Positions 36,563-46,756 of a stretch of DNA of 64,000 nt are shown here, piece after piece (position 1 is the first letter of the stretch; every line of letters begins with the position of its first letter). This DNA comes from Cristatella mucedo. Taxonomy: Eukaryota > Bryozoa > Phylactolaemata > Cristatellidae. The notes below the pieces were generated by a model. It did not search any database and was not told the DNA's origin. It was given only the letters and a program-made list of their open reading frames with translations. The position numbers were made by a program, and so were the translations under genes. The stretch covers positions 143,771-207,770 of the forward strand of contig WPIO01000243.1 in the NCBI GenBank assembly GCA_009760855.2, in the 5' to 3' direction.

Positions 36563-38837
36563 TCTGTGGAGTCACAGAAGGCACCGAGGTTGAATCGCCA
36601 AAGAAGAATAGTGCTAGCATCTCCTGGCCCAGTCGTTGATACTTCAGTGTAAACATTACAAGTGCGTGCATAGGCCGAACGTGGGTGCAATGTGCAGCTA
36701 TGACCGCGAAACCCTCACTAGTTCCGGTAGCGGCACAACTCAAGCAATTTGCAAAAATCTTAAGCTGGCAACACGCCGATGACATACGGCAGCACTCAAA
36801 ATCCCGCAGGTATCCCTAGCAATGACACCGCATTAGTCAAGGCACAACAAAAGGATGCATTCATTGGCTAATACACCCCGATGACTCACTGACTGCTGAC
36901 TCACTTACAGGCTAGTGCCAGGTCCCGCTCAGCACCAGACTCACCGAACGACAAACCGTTGCTCCGAGACCACGACTGTGGTCAGGTAAAAGCCTTATAG
37001 AGCAGCCAGGTCATAAGCCACAATAATAGCTATCATACACAGTGCTGATCGTAAACCTCAGCTCATTGCAGTTGTCTCTTAAGCGTTCCAACTCAGTGGC
37101 AAAGCTTATGGCTCTCAATTGAGGCTCATCTGACAATCTCGTAGCTCATAATCGCGGGTGACTACGCTGCACAGGTCCTAATAAGCAGATGACAATCCGA
37201 AAACCGTGCCATGATATGCACCAAAAGCGCTCCAGTGTAAATAGTCGCCATTTAAATACATACTTATAGGCATACATAGTTACACTGCGGCTCAAAAATC
37301 TTCACATTGACAAAGCCCCTTTTACATGTTCAGTTCCGCTAGGTATGTTGCCGATTAGCTGCACAAACTAATTATGGAATACTAGTAAATGGTTTTCTAT
37401 CTGTTCACACATACAATAAAGGGAAACAGCTTCACACGTTGCCGTATAGTCGACGCTTTAATGGAGTAAAATCGGTTAATAGCCAGCGCTGGGGCCATAG
37501 GAGTATATCGTGAGCCGATTATCGCCAGCATTCGGTTCCGCCCCTGAGCCGACCTTCCGTCCGGACAACGGACGAGGTCCACGCCGGCCCGTAACCCGTA
37601 TTTGCTGGGAAGTTCAATTCTTGCCTATGCGTCTGCCTGTAGGCATGCTTTACCCTCCCTCTTCTTTCTTGTCGCCACGTCCTACGGAGCAGCACACGGG
37701 ATGACTTCGACCACCAGTATGTAAGCACACGTATTTCATCTGCTTCGCTAGCATACGAGACAGTCGTCGTCATTGCTACTAAGCGTTTTCGGGAGCATCG
37801 CCATTCCTCGCTATTGTCCGTCCAGCCGCTGCCGCGTACGCCTACATTATCTTTCGGCCCAAAGCTAGGGTTTCGTGTAATAGTAAACACGACCAGCGTA
37901 CTACAGTAAATCTCCCAGGAATTCTGGATGCAATTACAAGCCTTCCTAGTACATTCTAGGCCACGTTGGGTCTTGAGGCTGTCAGTGGTAAACACTCTCT
38001 CGGCCGAAGATGGCCGGATTTTCCAAGCTCCACATTGCCAAAAGGCCACCTACTGTGCGCGCCTGCATCTTCTGCTGTTGGAATTAGCGAAGAGAATGAC
38101 ATTATTGCTTACTGATGCATTTTGATCCGCTAGTTTGGCTTGCCGTTTTTGATCTCAGCAAGGGAACGCAATTCTGTCCTTCACTGCATGCTTAAAGGCA
38201 AAACGGCTGATGCTCATGATGATTATGACATTTATTATGTTTAGGGGCAGATAGAGATTTTGCATAGGGACAGACAAGACTACCGGTCTCGCAAGCCAGT
38301 TTTCCTGATAAGAGCGGATGCGAATAGGTGGTCGACACTAGTGCTTCCGAAGTATGGGCACGTTGGCCTCATTCGGTCAGCTCGGCGAACCAGCAGTGAC
38401 GTGCCACCAGACTTCACTTCCGTCCGTATCAGTGCAACACGAGTGCAGTGACTTGTGCAGCTTCCCGGGGCCAGGCTCGACCGATCCGACCTGCACTGAC
38501 ACACTTTATTGGTCGCTCTTGTATCGCTTGCAACCTTTGTTTGTTGTGCTGGGCTCGAAGCCACAGATAGTCGCACGACTGACGAAGGCGACGTAAAGTG
38601 ATATTTCGATGACAACCAATAGCTTTTAGATTTGTCATTCTTTCGCTTGTCGCTCCCGTCTCGCAGTCCGTCACGAGGCGTTCGCTCATGCGAGTCGGGA
38701 AGACGTTCCTTTTGTGGTTTGAGCAAGATCCTCTGCTCAAAGACACCACAGTGACCTTGGATCTCCTTCGCTTGCTGCATTCTCCCTTTTTATAGCCAGG
38801 TTTTGTTACATCAAGTTAGAGTACTAAGAGTATTATA
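36563..38837. other. Unassigned core of module A (unit 2)
   Basis: Nearly identical to 28556-30810. No gene supported; see the unit 1 entry for the non-coding argument. Confidence 0.5.
36910..37115. repeat. Dispersed repeat C, copy 3
   Basis: Duplicate of copy 2, carried by the tandem duplication. Confidence 0.5.
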
Positions 38838-38945
38838 GTTTTATTCTATTGCGTATCACTTTGCAGCAAATGTAAAGCGCCTAGAAAGAGATTAAGTTCT
38901 CTGAGGGCGCTTTATCAAGTGCAATATTGTTATTATTATTATAGT
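38838..38945 (+). mobile_element. Young LINE-A tail, present in unit 2 only
   Basis: It holds TTTGCAGCAAATGTAAAGCG, CTAGAAAGAGATTAAG, GAGGGCGCTTTATCAAGTGC and an (ATT)n end, close to the family consensus. It is flanked by TATTATAGT on both sides. Unit 1 has a single uninterrupted TATTATAGT at this point (about 30806), giving the empty site. Confidence 0.9.
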
Positions 38946-39499
38946 ACTTTAGCAAGCCGGCTGAAGTAGCTGCCTGCACTGCTGTAGTTTAGGATCCGAG
39001 AGAGACGTCCTTATAAAGCCTGAGCAGCTGTGAAAACCCAATTGTTTCATCACAATTGGAATTATTGAGATGTGTACTTTTATGCCGCAATACGGAGACA
39101 TGCATATCTGTGCTGTTTGTGACGTAGCTCAGATTGGGCGTGGCGCCTGGCAAATGACGTCATTTTATTCTATCGGCCATGTTAACTCTAGGTCAGGGGT
39201 CGACAAACTTTTCGAACTCCTATGCCATATCAGTAAGTTAAGAAGGCACACTATACCGGAAGAACACACGCCCATTCGACCTGAAGAACAAACAGTGGTA
39301 ACATACACACAGATGTGCACGACAGTTATAGAGGTGAACATTTATCATCCCCATCCTGCCTGGTGCTTCTTGTTTAAACGAGCGCCCTACTTCAGTTCTA
39401 AAAATAAACACAGGCTATAGCTGAAGCTGCAGCCAGCCGTAATAAAGGGGAACTCAACGGCGACAATTCAATTAGGCCGGATCCAACAATAAACAACAT

Positions 39500-40354
39500 G
39501 GGGGCGTTCGCTGATAATAAGTGACAAAGTACATGTCGCACAGCCACCGTGTATTTTTACAGCGGGAAGCTCACTCGCACATCACGATTCGATTGTTTGG
39601 CTTGAGTCCTGTAGCAGGCAATTTGGTATAGGCCGTTGCGAGCCAGGTATAATCTGCAAAGAATTTTTCGCTGCTACACAAGTGCAGGGCTTTTCAATTG
39701 GTCAATCTACACGTTTTTTTTACTTTTCGCTAATCCGCGTTAGCGATCGGTGCTCCAGCTTAAGCAGATGATGAAGCCCGCGTCGAGAGAAAGCAGTGAG
39801 ATATGCCGGATACACAGTGACGACGTCACGTGACGGCGTCGTGCGTTTGCTAGTGACCTAGTATCGAGCTCGTAAAAAGCCAGCCTCTTTTGAGGTGAGC
39901 TTGCTACATTAAAAGGTGTGGGCGCTCCGAGGTCTGCTCTGAGGTCGACATACCTGTGAGCAGCGGTGCAGCGTCGTTTCGAGCATGCTTTGGGCGAACC
40001 GCTTTGGGCCTTTTTTTGAGGCGTCAGTTCCCCATTTATTTAACAATCTCCAGCAATGCCCTCTTCTACAAATTTAGGCCTTCGTTGGCCAAAACAATTT
40101 GAACCTAGCAGACCCAGCGGTGGTGGGAGTCAACTTTCGGCTTCGCCACCTCGTTAGGCTCTGACATAAGTTTCAGCCGAGGATTTTTCCAGACGCTTTT
40201 TTTGAAGCTGTTTTTGCAGCTGCCGTGTTTTCATCATAATCAGCGACAGCCATTAAATCAATGAGTGGGGCTTCAATTGCATCTCTACGAACCAGAGCTG
40301 TATAGGTCGTACAAACCTCGTCTTCTGTAAACCTAGTCTTTAGTTCTTAAGCTC
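39500..40354. other. Unassigned DNA, unit 2 specific in part
   Basis: After about 39595 there is no counterpart in unit 1. No gene or repeat recognised. Confidence 0.5.
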
Positions 40355-40665
40355 CCTAAGCCTGGAACTCACCCATAACTGACTTAAAGACATTTCCCGA
40401 TTTACCGATATCGAAAGAGAAGCTAAAATGCATATACTCATCAAAGCATTATTTGGGTCCATATGATTCGCCCTTTGTGCACTTTTGCCCGTAGACATGC
40501 TGCCACTGATCATACCTGCATGCTGACCCTGTGCATGTCACCTCTAATCTTGTTATGCTTGCTGAAATTATGCATGCTGCCGCTAACTTGCTTCCTTTAC
40601 AGCACATGCAAAGTGCCTAAAAGAGATCAAGTTCATCGAGGGAGAAATTCAAAATTATAATGATA
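40355..40665 (+). mobile_element. LINE-A 3' end (unit 2)
   Basis: It holds a decayed C-terminus (CCTAAGCCTGGAACTCACCC), 3' UTR blocks (CATGCTGCCACTGATCATAC, GACCCTGTGCATGTCACC) and the terminus AAGTGCCTAAAAGAG. Only the last 90 bases have a counterpart in unit 1. Confidence 0.75.
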
Positions 40666-40668
40666 GAT

Positions 40669-40935
40669 CAATAATAATAATATTTCACTTGATGAAGCGC
40701 CCTCAGAGAACTTAATCTCTCTCTAGGCGCTTTACATTTGCTGTAAAGTGAAATGCAATTGAATGGTAAGTAAAATCATGCTTGACAAACAAACGAAATG
40801 AATAATAGGGTTAGGGGTGACATGCACAGGGTCAGCATGCAAATGTGGTTAGTGGCAGCATGCACAGTGTCAGCACGCAGAAGCACATCAAGGACGAATC
40901 ACAGGGACCCACTAAATGCTGTCCTAAGTCCTCCA
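40669..40935 (-). mobile_element. LINE-A 3' UTR, minus, unit 2 only
   Basis: (TAA)n, then GCGCCCTCAGAGAACTTAAT, CTAGGCGCTTTACATTTGC and the reversed 3' UTR up to GGGACCCACTAAATGCTG. It is flanked by ATCAA on each side; unit 1 has one ATCAACAGCA at the same place (about 31676), the empty site. Confidence 0.9.
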
Positions 40936-41281
40936 TCAACAGCAATTCACATAGCTGGATACAGGCGAACACTGTTTAGGTGCAATTCTATCTTAAGAGA
41001 TACCTGACTGAATCTCAAACCACTATCTTAAAACTAAACTAAACCTGCAAACTAAATCCTAACAAGCAAAGCAAGATGGAGCCCACCTACATAAACCGCA
41101 GCTGTAGCGATTGCAACTTTGACCGATCACGCCGCGCCAAATATTACCGTTGCCTCAGAAATCCAGTCCTGTCTGCTTTAACTTCAGTTAGATCATCTGC
41201 GATGATTATAGACAACGTCTAACGTTCAACATTTCTCAATTGAAAGCACCCGCATGAAGACTTTCAACAGGCACTGAACAT

Positions 41282-42612
41282 TTAAGTTATTGTGAATCGG
41301 CACAAAAACTCCAGACCATTTGGCTTTACGACATGCCAATCTTGCGAACTCAGCGTAATTGTATCCTCACGAAGTTGGTCGGCATACACGTGCATGAAAA
41401 TGGCGGTATCGAATTTACCAAGTTTCAAAACCGGTGGTATCTTCGCTGAAGAAGCTCGCACAGTAATGACAACACGCATCAAACAGCTACCTTTAGTCGG
41501 CAAAAAAGCGACAAGGAGTAATCGTGGAGACGTAAAACTCTTGTCAAAATGAACAGCCCGTCATTGCAAGGCAGGCTTGCGTGGCACATAACATTGTCTC
41601 CAGACAAAAATCGCCAAAACAAAGGACCTCTACCAGCGTAAAGCTGTGGCTTGCACTGTCGAGCGATACCACTGCATCGCACGTCGTAGCAAAACAAGGA
41701 TCCTTATTGAACCCGGGATAAGATTTACCAACAGTCGCATTACTCCTAATACTGAAATCATCAAACGTATGCTCGAAGACAATTAAAGCAGCTAGTCGAG
41801 CGGCAGAGCGGTAGTCCGTAGCCTTAGAATTTCGCACAGTAGCAGTCCGGCAGCCATCTGACTCCACTGGTCACGTGCTCCACAATATCTATGGCTGGCG
41901 CAGCAGCTACTACCACTTCGCCCTTCACAGGATTGTAGTCAAGGCTAAGGTACCGGACACCTGCACGCTCTCGGCAGCCATTTTTACGCTCTCGTGTAAA
42001 ATGAGATCTCTGGCTTCTACAGGCGTTTGTCGGGATTAAGATTAAAACAAAGGGAGCATCAGCAAAATAATGTGCACTCGTGTTCCTCTGATCGCCGAAT
42101 AAGAGTTAGCGACTTCCGATTAGCAGTAATAAGTTTAATCCCGATTATTGCCGTTATCAGCAGACTTAACTTTCGACCTTCCTGCACTCTCAGCATTAGA
42201 TGTTGGTTAAGCATGTTTTCAACGTTCACAGAAGTTCAGCAGCAGACTTAGTGAATCTCAAAGCTAACCATGGCAGGAAGCTACTTCGTCTTTCAAAGAA
42301 TCATCATAGCATCCTTTGCAGCAAACGTAAAGCGCCTAGAAAGAGATTGAGTTCTCTGGGGGGGCTGTATCAAGTGTATTATTATTATAGCCGTCACCTC
42401 GTAATCAACTCGATCGCGCGAATAAAACGAATGGCATTTTTCAGATTCAATGTTCGCCAATAAAGTAACAAGCAATGAGCATCAGACGACTCGTATGAGT
42501 CGTAGATAATCACTCCACGCTTCCGATACCACGTGTTACGAATGAAGAGTAGCAGTTTTCACGCCATACTAGTCAGACAAGGCTACAAATAGAGGGCTCC
42601 GACACGCGACTA
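41282..42612 (-). pseudogene. Decayed coding region of unknown family (unit 2)
   Basis: Diverged counterpart of 32024-33450. Minus-strand pieces include LANIESEKCHSFYSRDRVDY, AGVRYLSLDYNPVKGEVVV running into HVTSGVRWLPDCYCAKF, an ATVGKSYPGFNKDP block, and a C-terminal block with VYADQLREDTITL then RFTIT and stop. The coiled-coil part seen in unit 1 is deleted here. Breaks differ between copies. A LINE-A tail (42304-42389) interrupts it. Confidence 0.4.
42304..42389 (+). mobile_element. LINE-A tail, unit 2 only
   Basis: CCTTTGCAGCAAACGTAAAG, CTAGAAAGAGATTGAG, TTCTCTGGGGGGGCTG, then ATTATTATTATAG. In unit 1 the flanks CAAAGAATCA and TGTCACCTCG are joined by only a few bases (about 33229-33250). 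Confidence 0.85.
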
Positions 42613-42627
42613 ATCCGGTGAAGTCCT

Positions 42628-43175
42628 GGGGGTACGGAAATTTTAATCCCGGACTTATCCCTCCGGACATTTTCCCCGGACATTTCCCCTCGGGGGTAGG
42701 ACATTCCCCCTGGGGTAGGGCATTTCCTCCCTCCCATATGGAATGGCCATGATATAAACTTTCTTGCTTACTTATCTTGTACAAATATTATATAGTATAC
42801 AATAGATAACATAATCCTAAATTATAGTCATTAGAAAGCGTTCGCTGCGTCCTTGCTTTTCGGCAGACCACCAATTACGAGGTCAAAGCTTTGCCCGGGC
42901 GGCCAGCAGCAGACGCTCTCGGCAGCAGCCGCGAGCCCGCAGCAGTCTCCTTAGTCGCCGCCGACGCCGCCGTCCCTCCCGACTACGGCGCCGCCGGCCA
43001 CCGCTCCTCCAAGCCTCACCGCTGCCGCCGCAGAAGTCGTAGCTGCACCGGGCGTCGCTCGTTCGCCGCCGTCGCCGCCGCCTCGAAGGCCGTACCGCCT
43101 CCACCAGTCGTACTATCGAATCGCCGCTCGTACTGAATTAGTTCTATTTCAATAGAGCGTAAATTTTCATTTGAT

Positions 43176-43242
<67 letters not shown>

Positions 43243-43372
43243 TTAGCTATACATTCATCAACGTAGGGGGAATGTCCTACCGGGGGGGGGGGAAATATCC
43301 GGAGAGGGTAATATCCCTAAGTCCACCAGGGGGAAATGTCCGGGGAGGAAGCATACGGGCCCGGAAATGTCC
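42628..43372. mobile_element. Foldback-like non-autonomous element with GGACATTTCCCC inverted arrays
   Basis: Absent from unit 1. The left arm (42628-42735) has repeats of a GGACATTT-CCCC motif, including CCCCGGACATTTCCCC and GGTAGGACATTCCCCC. The right arm (43263-43372) has the same motifs inverted and in mirrored order (GGGGGAATGTCCTACC; GGGGGAAATGTCCGGGG). The core holds a GC-rich Ala/Pro/Arg-coding-like stretch (42890-43135) and an AT tract. No transposase is present. Resembles foldback or MITE-type DNA elements; the superfamily is unknown. Confidence 0.6.
43179..43240. repeat. (AT)n microsatellite inside the foldback-like element
   Basis: A pure 62-base TA run between the GC-rich core and the right arm. 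Confidence 0.97.
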
Positions 43373-43469
43373 AACAGCCTTGCATCGCGTGCAGCGACAC
43401 GTCAGTCACTCGTAATGTTTCCATGGCGGTAGAGTATTCCAGAAATGGTTCGTAATAGAATTTAACGTA

Positions 43470-43590
43470 TCATCGTCTGTAACTCCAAAAAGCCACAAAG
43501 GCTATATGGGTGTTACGCAAGAGAGTTTTGCTCAGCACACTCACAGCCTAAGCGGCTTTAGGTACGCATTCGGTAGCCCTTATAATTCAG
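43470..43590 (-). mobile_element. LINE-B 3' tail, minus (unit 2)
   Basis: The reverse complement of TCTGTAACTCCAAAAAGCCA, GGGTGTTACGCAAGAGAG and CACTCACAGCCTAAGCGGC is the LINE-B 3' UTR. The neighbouring CCTTATAATTCAGGAA sequence continues the unit homology, so the tail is specific to unit 2. Confidence 0.75.
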
Positions 43591-43664
43591 GAAACGCGAC
43601 GAATGAATATCAGTGGATATGTGGCTTAGCACGCCGCCATTTCATACGTGCTTTAGCTAAAAGC

Positions 43665-43670
43665 ATTACC

Positions 43671-43708
<38 letters not shown>

Positions 43709-43740
43709 ATTTGATAAAGCGCCCTCAGAGAACTCAAGAG
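43665..43740 (-). mobile_element. LINE-A 3' tail, minus (unit 2)
   Basis: (AAT)n, then TTGATAAAGCGCCCTCAGAG and AACTCAAGAGC. Counterpart of 33920-33990; the trinucleotide run is longer here. Confidence 0.8.
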
Positions 43741-44049
43741 CATGAATGAGGAAATCAGCTGATTCGCACATACGGAAAAAATACTCCAAGGGGCGAGTTG
43801 AATTTAGCGATCATTCAAAATAATCAATTCGGAGGATATGACGCGAGTTTTTAGTGAGGGCCATACTTTGGAAGCATAGCAACCGAAGGCAAACTTGTAG
43901 GGGCTCGCCCCCTTGTTGGTGGCGACTCGGCAAAGAGAACGATTCATAAAGCCCACGCATGCGTGTTTCGGGTGATGATGGCAGCTGTATTGAATTGGGT
44001 GACGCAGGCGTACGTAAGGGTGAAGTCATGTACGATGCGCGATAAGAGA

Positions 44050-44172
<123 letters not shown>

Positions 44173-44919
44173 AGCAGTGTACAGGATGGCGCATGAGCCG
44201 GAACTCAGGAAAGGGCCCCACTGGTATGGTCACGTGCTGGCGTCTAGCGTGCCCATTGGGCGGGCGGAGGCCGGGCGGGTCGGAACCACGTGGCGGCGTT
44301 GCCACACCGACATGTGTTATGTGCAGGATTCGCGGTGTCTGCTAGCATGTGAAAGCAACCACGGCGCGAAGTCAAAGTATTCAGGCTGCATTCAAGGATG
44401 CCCTTAAACCAAGCCCTTCGCTACGAAGCAAGCAACGGTGGCCCCCTCCAATGTGCAATGGTGGAGCTGTGAGCTCTCAGCTAAGGTGCAGCTGAAATTC
44501 GGCTTAACACAGCATTATACGTGAAGCCAGAGCGACGAAGTGTCAGGAAGTGTGTGGATGTGTTTGTCGTCAGACCAAACTGAGAACATGTTCGCTGAAA
44601 GTAGAGGTTTCTATCATCACCGGTCTTTATTGCATAGTTATGGAGCAGCTAATTTATATTGTGCAGAGAACCTGAGGGCACGAGAAGGCCAAAATTTGTG
44701 CAGTAGTTTTGAAAGAGCGAAGCAATGGCGGGCCATGCGGGTCAGAGTTAGAATTTCGCTCTGGGTTCGATGATCGACCGGATGCAATTGAAATTGGTTC
44801 ACCAAAATTAGACAGGTGGCTGAAAACACGTTCTTGAGAACGACTGTGGCACATCGTTTTCAGCCACCTCGATCGCTAACTTCAATTATATTTACTTTCT
44901 ACACTAGCCTGCTGACTCA
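44173..44919. other. Start of a third unit, then unassigned DNA
   Basis: The first 45 bases (GTGTACAGGATGGCGCATGA, then GGAACTCAGG) resemble the start of units 1 and 2 just after their GA tracts, after which homology stops. The rest shows no gene. Confidence 0.45.
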
Positions 44920-45078
44920 GCTATGCTTCTAACTTTCTCTTTGCTTCTCTAGATGAAGTAGGCTATCCACAGCATGCTTGCAGAAAGTAGCTTACGCTTT
45001 GAGTGCACTATGGAAAAACTCTTCTGTGTAACACTCATTTAGTACTTGTGGCTTGGTGGAGTTACAGAATGACCAAAT
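44920..45078 (+). mobile_element. LINE-B 3' tail, diverged
   Basis: CTAACTTTCTCTTTGCTTC, GATGAAGTAGGCTATCC, GCACTATGGAAAAACTCTTC, TGTGTAACACTCATTTAGTA, GTGGAGTTACAGAATGACC align with the LINE-B end. Confidence 0.65.
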
Positions 45079-45104
45079 GATAAGTGGAAACATTCGCAAT
45101 GTCA

Positions 45105-45350
45105 TCGTTTGAAGTGACATGCACGTGGTCAACGCATGTAAATATGGTTAATATTGGCTGGCACAGCGTCCGCACGCATAGTCACACAGAGGGTGATTCA
45201 TAAGGACTCACTAAATGCAGTAATAAACAGGTGCAGACCTAAATGGAGTGATTTTAGGAAATATACTCAGGATGTCACGAATGCATGGAAAAGCTCGGCT
45301 GTGATGCTTCTATCTGTGAAAGTCCAAATATTGCACAGGTGAAAGTAAGC
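45105..45350 (-). mobile_element. LINE-A fragment, minus
   Basis: Reversed 3' UTR (TGACATGCACGTGGTCAACG, GGCACAGCGTCCGCACGCAT) and then a decayed ORF2 piece (CAGGATGTCACGAATGCATG, ATTTGTGACATCCTG-like when reversed). An internal deletion is likely. Confidence 0.65.
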
Positions 45351-45399
45351 TGACTAGACAGTGTAGCTAAAGCATTCATTTATTCAAAGGTCTTTTGGA

Positions 45400-45960
45400 A
45401 GAGGAAATCAATGATATTTTAGAAGCGGCAGTCGTGTACAATTTGAAGAAGCCAGAAGCAGATCGGAGCGATGCATCGCCGGATCGAAAGCTGCCGGTAG
45501 GCGTCGCTGCACGACGATACGCGGGAACCGAAAGATGAGGGTGGCAGCAATGCCTAGCAGGTTCGCGAGTTCATTCAAAATTAAGAAACAACTCAAGCTC
45601 TTAGCGATTATTGTCAGCATAAGAACGATCGGGAAAAGGTTTGACGCGCAAGACGTACTGCCAAGAGTTTATAAGAGGAAGCAGCCACTTAACGTTACGC
45701 ACAACCGTAGTGGGCTTGCTTTTGCTCATAAATACCTGCACCAGACTGCAGCCGAGTGAAACGAAGTTCTTTGGATTTACGAATTTAATTTCGCCTACTT
45801 TGCTACATCACGGGACGCTCGACGAGTATGAGGCAAAAAGAGGAAGCATATGTAGATTTCTGTCACCAAAGGCAATGAAATACAAGGGGGTCGGTTGAGC
45901 GCCTCTGGTGTGGAGAGCTTCAAAGGGTCCTCGCCATTACAAAGAAAAATTGTGGATGAG
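45400..45960 (+). pseudogene. Tc1/mariner transposase remnant
   Basis: One frame reads SIRTIGKRFDAQDVLPRVYK, then R-S-G-L-A-F-A-H-K-Y-L-H-Q-T-A-A-E, which is the Tc1 helix-turn-helix end and R-L-x-F-A-K-x-H-L motif. After a TGA (for the expected Trp) it continues NEVLWIYEFNFAYF, standing for the family's W-S-D-E-S-x-F catalytic region with the Asp lost. RRV-stop-GKKRKHM follows for the R-V-W-R-x-x-G region, then LSASGV. Several stops stand where the family has Trp. No terminal inverted repeats were identified. Family motifs are from general knowledge; no search was run. Confidence 0.6.
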
Positions 45961-46129
45961 CAATAGGCTACTGAATTTTTTTATTTCATTGCCATTTTTT
46001 GCACAATAAACTTCTTTTTTACTAAGGCATGCTTAATTTTATTTCAGCAGTGTTGGCTTTCGTAATTTATCTCGTTCTATCTACCTAAATGAGTGAAATG
46101 CAAGATGAAAAATCTTTCTTGGGCTGGTA

Positions 46130-46285
46130 CTGCATACATACATACATATACATATACAATGTATATATATATATAAGCATGTTGAAATATATATATGTCG
46201 ACATTATATATATATATATACATATATACAAATATATATATATATATATATAATGTATGCATACATACACATTTATACCCATATC

Positions 46286-46340
<55 letters not shown>

Positions 46341-46345
46341 CATAT
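46130..46345. repeat. (TA)n/(CATA)n microsatellite
   Basis: About 215 bases of TA with CATA interruptions, immediately beyond the 3' flank of the first zinc-finger gene. Confidence 0.95.
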
Positions 46346-46529
46346 ATATCCCATCCGGTCCGGCAGGAGACTTTGGACAGCCTCTCGCTCGAATTAGCTA
46401 ACGCCAAAGTCAACGTTTAACCATGGAACCTGCTTCAGCTCCGTCGACGTGCATCTGCTTCCCCATCCAGCAGCTGCGAAATGGCTGAGTGCTATCCGAA
46501 GAGCCACCGGCTTATAGTATACAGTGCGG

Positions 46530-46535
46530 TTTATT
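46530..46535 (-). terminator. Poly(A) signal candidate for zinc-finger gene 1
   Basis: AATAAA on the minus strand, about 220 bases past the stop codon. The paralogue has AATAAA at the corresponding place (56393-56398). Confidence 0.5.
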
Positions 46536-46638
46536 CCAAAATTGTCATTTATGTACATAAACATACGCAAACACTTTTAAAAATGGCCATCGCTCGCAGC
46601 TGGCTGTTGGTTCAACCGAGAGCCGGCTGCATGTCTAG

Positions 46639-46750
46639 GCCGACACGCCTGGGGCGACATACCTGGGGCGACTTGCCTAGGGTGACATGCCTAAGGCGAC
46701 ATGTCTAGGGCGACATGCTTATGGTGACAAGCCTAGGGTGGCATGCCTAG
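46639..46750. repeat. 14-bp minisatellite in the 3' UTR of gene 1
   Basis: Eight head-to-tail copies of GGYGACATGCCTAG, starting seven bases past the stop codon. The paralogue has about one copy (GGCGACACGCCGAG) at the same position, so the array expanded after duplication. Confidence 0.9.
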
Positions 46751-46756
46751 GGCGGA

